Below, in pieces: positions 18,082-26,045 of a stretch of DNA of 64,000 bases. The DNA is from UBA4720 sp038227135 (lineage in GTDB: Bacteria; Gemmatimonadota; Gemmatimonadetes; Gemmatimonadales; Gemmatimonadaceae). The stretch lies in NCBI GenBank assembly GCA_038227135.1, contig JBBRQC010000013.1, forward strand, positions 1 through 64,000. The letters are read 5' to 3'. The position numbers were made by a program, and so were the translations under genes. A model generated the notes under the pieces. It was not told where the DNA came from and searched no databases. It saw only the letters and a list, made by a program, of their open reading frames with translations. Positions within the stretch are counted from its first letter, which is position 1; each line of letters opens with the position of its first letter.

Positions 18082-18980
18082 CCGGCCGGCGGAACAGCGA
18101 GCTCGCTGCTCACGGATTCTTCTGGGAAGAAGGTCTCCACTTCCCGCTGACCGCAAAGGAAACACGCGCAATTGTCGCCGCCGCGTTGGAAGAGGACGAT
18201 ACCAAGCACGACATCACCACCGCCGCGACCGTGCTGTCGGATCGACGCGCGAGGTGCAGACTGGTGGCGAGGCAGCCGGGGGTGATTGCGGGCCTTCCGC
18301 TCGCGCGAGAGGCATTCGAGCAGCTGGATAAGGCAGTGACCGTGCGGATCGACCGCGACGACGGCAGCCGAGTGGATCGGGATGCGCCGGTGATGTTTCT
18401 CTCCGGACACGCTCGCGGGCTGCTATCCGCCGAGCGGGTGGCGTTGAATTTCGTGCAACACCTCTCGGGAATTGCATCGCTCACCGCCCGGTACGTGGAG
18501 GCGGTGGCTGGAACCCGCGCGCATATTCTCGACACGCGAAAGACCATTCCGGGACTGCGCCGTCTGCAGAAGTACGCTGTCCGAGCCGGCGGCGGATTGA
18601 ATCATCGAATGGACTTGTCCTCGGGGGTGTTGATCAAGGACAACCATCTTGCCGCGGCGGACGGCGACATCAGGATTGCGGTCCAGCGGGCCCGTGCGGT
18701 CGGGCCGTCGGGGATCAAGGTCGAGGTCGAGTGCGAGACAATCGAGCAGGTGAAGACCGCCATCGACGCCGGGGCGGATGTGATCATGCTGGACAACATG
18801 TCGCTGGTGGACCTGAGAGAGGCGGTGAAGCTGGTCAACGGCAGCGCGGTGACGGAGGCGTCGGGCGGAGTGACGCTCGAGACCGTGCGGAGGATCGCGG
18901 AGACCGGGGTGGACTGGATTTCGGTTGGCGCGCTGACACACTCTGCACCCGCGCTCGATCTCGCGCTGGATTTCGATTGA
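18078..18980 (+). CDS. nadC: Nicotinate-nucleotide pyrophosphorylase (carboxylating)
   Basis: The 300-residue protein has the quinolinate phosphoribosyltransferase layout. An N-terminal domain has EEDDTKHDITT and AERVALNFVQHLSGIAS. A barrel domain follows with LDTRKTIPGLR, RAGGGLNHRMDLS, IKDNH, KVEVECET, IMLDNM and a closing DWISVGALTHS. It forms nicotinate mononucleotide from quinolinate and PRPP. ATG 18078 overlaps nadA by four bases. Its TGA shares the A of the next ATG, which starts a 47-residue zinc-ribbon gene. Confidence 0.95.
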   Translation: MTGRRNSELAAHGFFWEEGLHFPLTAKETRAIVAAALEEDDTKHDITTAATVLSDRRARCRLVARQPGVIAGLPLAREAFEQLDKAVTVRIDRDDGSRVDRDAPVMFLSGHARGLLSAERVALNFVQHLSGIASLTARYVEAVAGTRAHILDTRKTIPGLRRLQKYAVRAGGGLNHRMDLSSGVLIKDNHLAAADGDIRIAVQRARAVGPSGIKVEVECETIEQVKTAIDAGADVIMLDNMSLVDLREAVKLVNGSAVTEASGGVTLETVRRIAETGVDWISVGALTHSAPALDLALDFD

Positions 18981-19123
18981 TGAACGCGGAGGTATGCGAC
19001 GTCTGCGGCTCGACAAATGTAAAGGAGATCAAGTGCAAGATGATCTGCCAGAACTGCGGGACTATTCTAAGAAGCTGCGCTGACCTGCTTTTTTCTTCCG
19101 GAGAGGGGAATTATGGATCGTAG
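18980..19123 (+). CDS. Tiny Cys-rich zinc-ribbon protein in the NAD operon
   Basis: The 47-residue protein starts at an ATG that shares its A with the nadC stop and ends 11 bases inside the amidase gene. Six Cys occur at residues 6, 9, 19, 23, 26 and 33, giving CDVC, then CKMIC and CQNC, then SCADL. Two CxxC knuckles suggest one bound zinc or an iron-sulfur centre. No DNA-binding or enzyme domain can be added at this length. The tight overlap on both sides supports translation. It could be a chaperone or regulator of the nad enzymes or an unrelated passenger; function is unknown. Confidence 0.75.
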   Translation: MNAEVCDVCGSTNVKEIKCKMICQNCGTILRSCADLLFSSGEGNYGS

Positions 19124-20756
19124 AGACTTCGTGCGACTCGGTGCGGTAGCGGGTGCTCTTGCTCTTCGTGGCAAATCGTTGCTGGCGGAGGCCATGACGG
19201 ATGGCGTGAGTGGGCCGCTCGCTGCCAGTCGTTTTCCAATCGCGCCCTTCGCCCTCGAGGAAACGACTCTCGCGGATCTTCAGGCGGCGATGGCGGCCGG
19301 CCGCATGACGGCACGGGCAATAACGCAGCAGTACATGGACCGCATCCAGGCAGTCGATCGTACGGGCCCGACGCTTCGGGCGGTTCTCGAAATCAATCCC
19401 GACGCGTTGTCGATTGCCGACACTCTGGATCGTGAGCGGAAGGCGGGCAGAGTGCGCGGGCCGCTGCATGGAATTCCGATCCTGATCAAGGACAACATCG
19501 ACACCGCCGACCGGATGACGACGACCGCCGGGTCGTACGCCCTCGCGGGATCCATTGCGCTTCAGGACGCCACCGTCGCGGCGAAGCTTCGGGCGGCCGG
19601 CGCGATCCTGCTCGGAAAGACGAATCTCAGCGAATGGGCAAATTTCCGGTCGACGCACTCATCGAGCGGCTGGAGCGGTCGCGGCGGGCAGGCGAAGAAC
19701 CCTTACGTACTCGATCGAAACCCGTGCGGCTCGAGCTCGGGTACCGGAGCCGCCGTCTCCGCGAACATGTGCGCTGTTGGTATTGGAACGGAGACCGACG
19801 GCTCGATTGTGTGCCCGTCGTCGGTCAACGGAATCGTGGGGATCAAGCCGACACTTGGCCTTGTGAGTCGCGCGGGAATCATCCCGATCGCGCACAGTCA
19901 GGATACCGCCGGTCCAATGGCGCGCACAGTCCGCGACGCGGCGATCCTGCTCGGAGTTTTGGCGGGAGTCGACTCGCGGGATTCCGCGACATCGGCGAGC
20001 GGCGCACGTGGTCAAGGGGACTACACCAGGTTTCTCGATCCCAATGGGTTGCGGGGGGCAAGGATCGGCGTCGCGCGAGCCAAGTTCTTCGGCTACAGCG
20101 ACGTCACGGACAAGCTCGTCAACGATGCGATCGAAGCCATGAAAGCGAAAGGCGCGGTGATCGTCGATCCCGCCAACATCGAGACGGCCGGCAAGTTCGA
20201 CGACAGCGAATTCGAAGTGCTCCTCTACGAGTTCAAGGCAGATCTGAACAACTACCTTGCCTCACTCGGCCCCAAGGCGCCGATGAAATCGCTGCAGGAC
20301 ATCATCGCCTACAACGAAGCGCACAAGGACCAGGAAATGCCGTTCTTCGGACAGGAGATAATGATCCAGGCGCAGGCAAAAGGACCGCTCACCGAGAAGA
20401 AATACCTCGACGCACTCGCCAGCAATCTGAAGCTGTCGCGAACAGATGGCATCGATGCAACGATGGACAAGTACAAGCTCGATGCAATCGTGGCGCCGAC
20501 GGGGAGCCCGGCGTGGCCCACGGATCTGATCAACGGCGATCATTTTACCGGGGCGAGCTCGACGCCGGCGGCGGTGGCTGGCTACCCGAACATCAACGTG
20601 CCCGCCGGGTTGTCACACGGGTTGCCAGTGGGCATCTCGTTCTTCGGGCGCGCGTACAGCGAACCCACCCTGATCAAGCTGGCGTACGCCTACGAGCAAT
20701 CCACCAGGCACCGGCGCGCGCCTCAGTTCGTTCCTACGCTGGGCGACGCGGGATAG
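19113..20756 (+). CDS. Amidase-signature hydrolase with Tat signal
   Basis: The 547-residue protein starts MDRRDFVRLGAVAGALAL, a twin-arginine signal, so it is probably periplasmic. The amidase-signature core shows the catalytic Lys in LIKDNIDTAD, the Gly/Ser loop NPCGSSSGTGAAVS with the cis-Ser, and the nucleophile Ser in GTETDGSIVCPS, followed by GIVGIKPTLGLVSR. Substrates in this family range from fatty amides to Glu-tRNA, and none is indicated. Its start lies inside the zinc-ribbon gene, making it the fifth gene of the nad operon. Deamidation of nicotinamide is tempting but unsupported, because nicotinamidases belong to a different family. Confidence 0.9.
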   Translation: MDRRDFVRLGAVAGALALRGKSLLAEAMTDGVSGPLAASRFPIAPFALEETTLADLQAAMAAGRMTARAITQQYMDRIQAVDRTGPTLRAVLEINPDALSIADTLDRERKAGRVRGPLHGIPILIKDNIDTADRMTTTAGSYALAGSIALQDATVAAKLRAAGAILLGKTNLSEWANFRSTHSSSGWSGRGGQAKNPYVLDRNPCGSSSGTGAAVSANMCAVGIGTETDGSIVCPSSVNGIVGIKPTLGLVSRAGIIPIAHSQDTAGPMARTVRDAAILLGVLAGVDSRDSATSASGARGQGDYTRFLDPNGLRGARIGVARAKFFGYSDVTDKLVNDAIEAMKAKGAVIVDPANIETAGKFDDSEFEVLLYEFKADLNNYLASLGPKAPMKSLQDIIAYNEAHKDQEMPFFGQEIMIQAQAKGPLTEKKYLDALASNLKLSRTDGIDATMDKYKLDAIVAPTGSPAWPTDLINGDHFTGASSTPAAVAGYPNINVPAGLSHGLPVGISFFGRAYSEPTLIKLAYAYEQSTRHRRAPQFVPTLGDAG

Positions 20757-20795
20757 TTGCTTTTCGCCCCGGAAGCGCCACAAACCGGCGCGCGG

Positions 20796-22565
20796 CTACT
20801 CGTCCAGTATTGCGTCGGTGACGAAGTAGCCTTCGCCGCTGCGGACGGCCGCCGCGATACCGCGACGGGATTCGTCCACATCTTCCTCCCGCCCGTCGAG
20901 CCGGTTGCGATTCGCTCGGAAACGGCGGCCCGCCTCGATGCAGAACAGATCGCATAGCGCGATCTCTTTTTCGCAGGCTTCCAGCCCGCGCTCGTCGATC
21001 AGGCTCTGGGTCCGCGCAATCACCGACGCCGTTGCGAACAGATCGATCGCCATGTTCGCCAAACGCTCCAGTACCAGCTGCCGGTCGACGATTTTCTCCC
21101 GATGGCGCACGATCGCCCGGTCAGTGCCGGAGCCGAGCTCGGCTACGTGCTTCTCGAAATACTCCTTGTGCTTCTTGAGGCGATCGTGGACGTCGATGTC
21201 CAGCGTCGACGTCTGGCCCAGCCTCAGCTTCACCCGCGAGGTCGCGTATCCGCTGAGCAACCCGAGATTGCGCAAGGGACGCCGTAGCGCGGAGCCAATT
21301 TCCTTGAGAGCTTCCGCCGGAGCCTGGACTCCGTTCAGAGCGATGAAAAGTCGCAGTACCTCGTTGGCGCCCTCGAATATGCGATTGATACGCGAATCTC
21401 GAAGCATCCTCTCGTACGGATATGGTTTGACGTATCCCCGGCCACCGGCCAGCTGCACCATATCGTCAGCTGCGCGCCATACCATCTCGCTCGCAAAGAC
21501 CTTGGCGCTCGCCGCCTCGAGTGAGAAATCGTTGTCGCCGCGATCGACCAGAGCCGCGAGAACGCCCAGCATCGCGTCGGACGCGTAAATGTCGCTCGCA
21601 ATTCTGGAGAGCTTTCGCTGCGTGATCTCGAAATCAGCGAGTGGATGACCGAACTGCACCCGCTGCTCGGCGTACGCTGTCATCTCCTTGAGCGTGCGCT
21701 TGGTGCCGCCGGTGCAGCCGGCCGCGAGGGTGAGTCTCCCGGCATTCAGCACGTGAACCGCCACGCTGAAACCCCTGCCAAGGCTGCCGAGCAGATGGTC
21801 TGCCGGCACCTGCAACCCATCGTAACTGAGCTCGGTCTGGGTCGAGCCACGAATTCCGAGCTTGCGCACCGTGCCGACTACGCGGAACCCGGGCATGTCA
21901 GGGCGGATCAGAAACGCCGTCATGCGCTGGGTCATCTCACCACGACGCTGTACGAACGCCTGCGCGAAAGTAGCGATCACCCCGGCGCGATGGCCGTTGC
22001 CGATCCAGATCTTCCGGCCATTGAGGCGCCAGTGCGAACCATCCGGAGCCAGTGTCGCCGTCGTCTTGATGTTCTGCGCATCGGAGCCGATCTCGGGCTC
22101 CGTCAGAGCATAGGCGGCGAGGAAATCGCCCCGAGCGAGGCGCGGCAGATAGCGTTCCTTCTGTTCATCGCTTCCGTGCAGCACAATGGCTTTCGACCCG
22201 AGGCCACAGTGGACGCCCACGAGAACGGCCAGCGACGCGTCGATCATCGAGAGGGTCTCGAACACCCTGGCATATGCCGACGATGACAACTCGAGCCCGC
22301 CGTACTTCCTGGGGATGGTGAGTCCCAGCATCCCGATATCGGCGAATGCCCGGATGACGTTCTCGGGAATCGTCTCCTCGTCATCGAACTTCGCGGAATC
22401 AATGACGTCACCTTCCAGCCGTCGCAGCTCCTTGATCAGCCGGCGGACCGTCCGCGCCTCGTCAGGATTCCGTTCGTCGAGGGGGCGCGGATAAGGGAAG
22501 AGGAGCGAGTCGAGTACGACACCCGCGAATATCCCGCGGGTGAAAGACGGATTTTGCTCAGTCAC
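20796..22565 (-). CDS. Acyl-CoA dehydrogenase family protein (VLCAD/ACAD9-like)
   Basis: The 589-residue protein is longer than short- and medium-chain enzymes (about 380) and has the extra C-terminal domain of VLCAD/ACAD9. Visible signatures are LTEPEIGSDAQNIKTTA with KIWIGNG (FAD and substrate site), AGGRGYVKPYPYERMLRDSRI and IFEGANEVLRLF, where the Glu is the usual catalytic base. It should carry out the first step of fatty acid beta-oxidation in the cytoplasm. It overlaps the YyaL-type gene by four bases and comes second in that operon. The combination with fatty-acid oxidation genes is not otherwise seen here. Confidence 0.9.
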   Translation of the reverse strand: MTEQNPSFTRGIFAGVVLDSLLFPYPRPLDERNPDEARTVRRLIKELRRLEGDVIDSAKFDDEETIPENVIRAFADIGMLGLTIPRKYGGLELSSSAYARVFETLSMIDASLAVLVGVHCGLGSKAIVLHGSDEQKERYLPRLARGDFLAAYALTEPEIGSDAQNIKTTATLAPDGSHWRLNGRKIWIGNGHRAGVIATFAQAFVQRRGEMTQRMTAFLIRPDMPGFRVVGTVRKLGIRGSTQTELSYDGLQVPADHLLGSLGRGFSVAVHVLNAGRLTLAAGCTGGTKRTLKEMTAYAEQRVQFGHPLADFEITQRKLSRIASDIYASDAMLGVLAALVDRGDNDFSLEAASAKVFASEMVWRAADDMVQLAGGRGYVKPYPYERMLRDSRINRIFEGANEVLRLFIALNGVQAPAEALKEIGSALRRPLRNLGLLSGYATSRVKLRLGQTSTLDIDVHDRLKKHKEYFEKHVAELGSGTDRAIVRHREKIVDRQLVLERLANMAIDLFATASVIARTQSLIDERGLEACEKEIALCDLFCIEAGRRFRANRNRLDGREEDVDESRRGIAAAVRSGEGYFVTDAILDE

Positions 22566-24628
22566 TCGGACGTGGTAGTTGTGATGTTCGCTGCGGTTTC
22601 CAATTGAGTCGAAAGTGCCTGCGACTCCGTCACCGGTTTGTCACAGGTGTAGGCGCGACATACATACGCCGTGGGCTGCGCGTTGATGAGCGGCCGATCA
22701 TTGAGAAGCTTCGCCGACGAGCTGGACGTCGGGGCTCCCCCGGCCAGAACGAGCGCTGGAACGTACCGTTCGGCTACAACTCTCTCCAGGGCCTTGAACG
22801 GTGCACTCCGAATGTCTCCGACCAGTGCGACCTCGACGGCTCCATTCACCTCCATGTCCGCGCATCCCAGCAAATGACCAAACGCGGTCGGATACCTCGT
22901 CATCGTGTCCGCGAGCGATTCCAGCGAGAAAGCAGCGCGCCGGCGGAATTCGGTGTTCTGCTGCAGCTCCGACAAATGGAACAGCAGCTCGATAGCCAGC
23001 GAAGTGCCCGACGGAGTTGCATTGTCGGTGACATCGCGCGGCCGGGCGATTAGCTGTTCCGCATCCTTTGCGGTGTCGAAGAACGCACCGACAGTATCAT
23101 CCCAGAACCACTCGACCATTGCGCGCGCAATTTCCTCAGCGCGCTCGACCCAGCGCTGGTCGAACGTGAGCTCGTAGACGGCGAGAAAACCGAGGGCTGC
23201 AGAGGCGTGATCCTCGAGGAATCCACCGATTCGGGTGACGCCCTCCTTGTGGGACCGCATCACCCGTCCCTTGCTCATCATGGTGGTGAACAGGAAGTCG
23301 GCGTTTCGCACAGCGAGATCCCGGAAATCCTTGCGATCGAAGACGCGTGCAGCCGTCGCGACTCCGCGCAGCATGAGGCCGTTCCACGAAGCCAGGATTT
23401 TCTCGTCGCGCCCGGGCCAGACCCTCCTGGCGCGTGCGTCGTACAGGACCCGTCTGGCGCGCGCCAGGACGGCGGCCAGTGTCTCCTCGTCCACACCGGC
23501 GCGCCTGGCGGCAAAGCCGGGATCCGTGCGGACGAACAGAATGTTCTTGCCCTCGAAGTTTCCTTCGCGAGCAACACCATAATACACCTTGAAGACACGC
23601 GCATCGGCGCCGAGTAGAGAGTCGAGCTCCTCCTCGGTCCAGACGTAGAACTTTCCTTCATGTCCTTCGCTGTCGGCGTCGAGCGATGAATAAAAGCCGC
23701 CTTCGGGCGAAGTCATCTCGCGTGCGACCCATTCGGCGGTCTCGATGGTGACTCTCCGTACCTCCTCGTTCTTCGTTGCCTGCCATATGCTCGCCCCAAG
23801 TCGAACGAGAAGGCCGTTGTCGTAAAGCATTTTTTCGAAGTGCGGGACGAGCCACGACGCATCGACCGAGTAGCGCGCGAATCCGCCGCCCACCTGATCG
23901 TAGATGCCGCCGCGCGCCATCTTCTGGAAAGAATTGGTGACGATGTCGAGGGCGTGCGCGGTGCCTGACCGCTTCCAGTATCTGAGCAGAAAATCGAGCG
24001 CCATTGTCGACGGAAACTTGGGCGCGGTGCCGAAGCCCCCGTTCCGCTCATCGTACTTCTGGAGTAGGGAGCGATATGCTGTCTCGAGCAGCTTCGGCGA
24101 GAGCGTTCCCTCACTTTGCGCTCTGACCTTGTTGGTCTCGAAGATCTCCTTCAGCTGACCCGCGGTCTCGGCGACCTGGGGGCGCCTCTTCGTGTAGGCA
24201 TCGCTCACAGATTCGAGAACACGGCGGAACGAGGGCAGTCCCTGGCGATCGTCCGGCGGGTAGTAGGTGCCGCCGAAGAACGGGCTCCCGTCGGGCAGCA
24301 GAAACATCGTCATCGGCCAGCCACCGTGTCCTGTCATCGCCTGCACGGCCTGCATGTAGATCCCGTCAATGTCCGGACGCTCTTCGCGATCTACCTTGAT
24401 GTTGACGAACTTCTCGTTCATCAGGCGTGCCGTGTCCTCGTCCTCGAACGACTCGTGGGCCATCACGTGGCACCAGTGACACGCGGCGTAGCCGATGCTG
24501 AGGAGGATAGGCCTGTCCTCGCTCTTTGCCCTGTCGAGCGCTTCAGATCCCCACGGATACCAGTCCACCGGATTGTCGGCGTGCTGGAGGAGGTAGGGGC
24601 TTGTTTCCCTGGCGAGCCGGTTGGGCAT
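22562..24628 (-). CDS. YyaL/DUF255-type thioredoxin-fold protein
   Basis: The 688-residue protein begins MPNRLARETSPYLLQHADNPV, the classic start of the DUF255 (spermatogenesis-associated 20, YyaL) family. AACHWCHVMAHESFED gives the CxxC thioredoxin motif near residue 55, and GGWPMTMFLLPDG follows. The rest (about 200-688) resembles an alpha/alpha barrel of the N-acylglucosamine epimerase type, with VGGGFARYSVD. The biochemical role is unknown. ATG 24628 lies five bases after the PAP2 stop; a longer frame to 24715 lies inside that gene and is discarded. Confidence 0.92.
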   Translation of the reverse strand: MPNRLARETSPYLLQHADNPVDWYPWGSEALDRAKSEDRPILLSIGYAACHWCHVMAHESFEDEDTARLMNEKFVNIKVDREERPDIDGIYMQAVQAMTGHGGWPMTMFLLPDGSPFFGGTYYPPDDRQGLPSFRRVLESVSDAYTKRRPQVAETAGQLKEIFETNKVRAQSEGTLSPKLLETAYRSLLQKYDERNGGFGTAPKFPSTMALDFLLRYWKRSGTAHALDIVTNSFQKMARGGIYDQVGGGFARYSVDASWLVPHFEKMLYDNGLLVRLGASIWQATKNEEVRRVTIETAEWVAREMTSPEGGFYSSLDADSEGHEGKFYVWTEEELDSLLGADARVFKVYYGVAREGNFEGKNILFVRTDPGFAARRAGVDEETLAAVLARARRVLYDARARRVWPGRDEKILASWNGLMLRGVATAARVFDRKDFRDLAVRNADFLFTTMMSKGRVMRSHKEGVTRIGGFLEDHASAALGFLAVYELTFDQRWVERAEEIARAMVEWFWDDTVGAFFDTAKDAEQLIARPRDVTDNATPSGTSLAIELLFHLSELQQNTEFRRRAAFSLESLADTMTRYPTAFGHLLGCADMEVNGAVEVALVGDIRSAPFKALERVVAERYVPALVLAGGAPTSSSSAKLLNDRPLINAQPTAYVCRAYTCDKPVTESQALSTQLETAANITTTTSE

Positions 24629-24633
24629 GGTGC

Positions 24634-25308
24634 TCAGGTACCCAGGCGTGTCTTTGTACGGACTCGCTCGTAAACTGCCGCGCTCAGCGCTGCGACCAGG
24701 CTGCCAACGGCCCATCCACCGAGGACGTCCGTCGTCCAGTGCACATCGAGATAGACTCTACTCGCGCCGACAAGCAGTGCACCTATGCCAGCGAAAGCCT
24801 CGGCGACCCCCCGAGACAGCATGTCTTCCCGCCACAGGACATAGGATGCCGTACCGAAAACCGCGGCCGCTGCAGCCGCGTGGCCACTCGGAAACGCGTA
24901 TGTCAGCTCGTGAAGGCGCGCACCGCCTTGCGGTCGCTTCCGTCGATAGATGCGCTTGACGGAAGAGAAGATCGCCAGCGCCACGGCCGGCGACATCACT
25001 ACGGCGCCCGCTATGGACAACCCACGCTTCGACCAAAGCCACGCTGCCAGTGCGGCCGTGCATGGAATGATCACCGACGGTGCAGCGACACGCGTGATGA
25101 CGAGAAAGGTGTCTCGCACGGCCGGAGCTTGGTGCGCCAGGACCCATTTGCGGATGGGCTCGTCAAACGGACCCGCCTCCTGATTGAATACATCCTCGCC
25201 GACCTTCGCACAGGCCGCGATCGCCGCGGTCGAGACGCTGATCAGGAGCACCGTGTGCGATTCTAGACCGCGCGGTCGGCGGCGGGGACGGAACCGCGTA
25301 GGACTCAT
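24634..25308 (-). CDS. PAP2-family membrane phosphatase
   Basis: The 224-residue membrane protein has the three phosphatase motifs: KRIYRRKRP (about 118-126), PSGH (about 141-144) and SRVYLDVHWTTDVLGG (about 184-199). It has about five to six helices. Relatives dephosphorylate phosphatidic acid, undecaprenyl diphosphate or other lipid phosphates at the membrane. It is the first gene of the three-gene operon with the YyaL-type and acyl-CoA dehydrogenase genes. The very basic N-terminus (RFRPRRRPR) is typical of a cytoplasmic tail. Confidence 0.88.
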   Translation of the reverse strand: MSPTRFRPRRRPRGLESHTVLLISVSTAAIAACAKVGEDVFNQEAGPFDEPIRKWVLAHQAPAVRDTFLVITRVAAPSVIIPCTAALAAWLWSKRGLSIAGAVVMSPAVALAIFSSVKRIYRRKRPQGGARLHELTYAFPSGHAAAAAAVFGTASYVLWREDMLSRGVAEAFAGIGALLVGASRVYLDVHWTTDVLGGWAVGSLVAALSAAVYERVRTKTRLGT

Positions 25309-25383
25309 TCGAGACCATCAGTGAGAATGTGAAAAATGCCGAGCCGAGGACACCAATCTGCAAGGTATCAGCCGCGAACTGTC

Positions 25384-25412
25384 TTGACCGGGTCCGCTCT
25401 CTCTTGTAGCCT
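25384..25412 (+). promoter_or_regulatory. Candidate promoter of the fluoride riboswitch leader
   Basis: TTGACC at 25384-25389 is a good -35 match about 40 bases before the aptamer. With 17-base spacing the -10 would be TAGCCT (25407-25412), which is only a weak match. Transcription would begin just upstream of the riboswitch. Confidence 0.4.
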
Positions 25413-25428
25413 TAGGTCAGTACACTGT

Positions 25429-25484
25429 GGCGATGGAGTTCGCCCTCAAATACCGCTGGAGAATCGGCGGTTGATGACTCCTGC
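25429..25484 (+). ncRNA. Fluoride riboswitch (crcB RNA motif)
   Basis: The aptamer consensus is plainly visible: GGCGATGGAGTTCGCC at 25429-25444, a variable linker, a CCGC...GCGG hairpin at about 25453-25470, then TTGATGACTCCTG at 25471-25483. These conserved blocks and their order are those of the fluoride-sensing crcB motif. It sits 122 bases before the start of crcB, its usual target. Fluoride binding would favour the antiterminated form and switch on the fluoride channel. Confidence 0.95.
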
Positions 25485-25513
25485 TCGGCGCAAGCCGGAG
25501 CGGGAGTTTTTTT
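25478..25513 (+). terminator. Riboswitch expression-platform terminator
   Basis: The 3' end of the aptamer (CTCCTGCTCGGC, 25478-25489) pairs with GCCGGAGCGGGAG (25494-25506) across a GCAA loop and is followed by seven T (25507-25513). The terminator shares bases with the aptamer's last helix, so ligand binding and termination are mutually exclusive. This makes it an ON switch for fluoride by transcription control. Confidence 0.9.
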
Positions 25514-25606
25514 GTTTCAGACCGGCTCCGAATGTCACCGGAATTGCGACGAATCGCCGAGAGCGGAATATTCATGTTCGGCGACACCCCCTAAACTCGG
25601 TCCTCG

Positions 25607-25987
25607 ATGATTCTTTTTCTGATTGCGTTGGGCGGGGCAGCGGGATCGCTGCTGCGATACCTCGTCGGCGGGGCTATCCAACGCACCAGCGCGAGCGGGT
25701 TTCCGATAGGAACCTTTTTCGTGAACGTCGTCGGTTGCTTTCTGATTGGCGTATTCGTGCGCTTCTTGCTGAACATGCAGACCTCCGCCGAGCTGCGCGC
25801 GCTTCTCGTCGTCGGTTTCTGTGGCGGCTTTACGACGTTTTCAACTTTCAGCTTCGAGACGGTTGGTCTGATCGAAGGCGGCGAATACGCTCGCGCCGCG
25901 ACGTACATTACGGGAAGCGTGTTGCTGTGTGTCATGGCCACCTTTGCGGGTATGGCGGCGGCGGGCGCGATTGCCCGCAATGGGTGA
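25607..25987 (+). CDS. crcB: Fluoride channel CrcB/Fluc
   Basis: The 126-residue protein has four hydrophobic helices and the Fluc signatures GGAAGSLLRYLVG in helix 1, GTFFVNVVGCFLIG in helix 2 and GFCGGFTTFSTFSFET in helix 3 with the conserved Phe and Asn positions. Fluc channels act as antiparallel dimers that let F- leave the cell. The upstream fluoride riboswitch confirms the assignment. The dipeptidase gene follows on the same strand and may share the transcript. Confidence 0.96.
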   Translation: MILFLIALGGAAGSLLRYLVGGAIQRTSASGFPIGTFFVNVVGCFLIGVFVRFLLNMQTSAELRALLVVGFCGGFTTFSTFSFETVGLIEGGEYARAATYITGSVLLCVMATFAGMAAAGAIARNG

Positions 25988-26045
25988 CCCGGCTTGCTGG
26001 TCGCACCTCTTTTCTGAAGACGATGACACCAATGAATCTTCGAGC

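Noticed and set aside
19634..20821. Second open frame of 395 codons over the amidase gene
   Set aside because: It is on the same strand in another frame with Arg/Gln-rich content; the amidase frame has the complete catalytic set.
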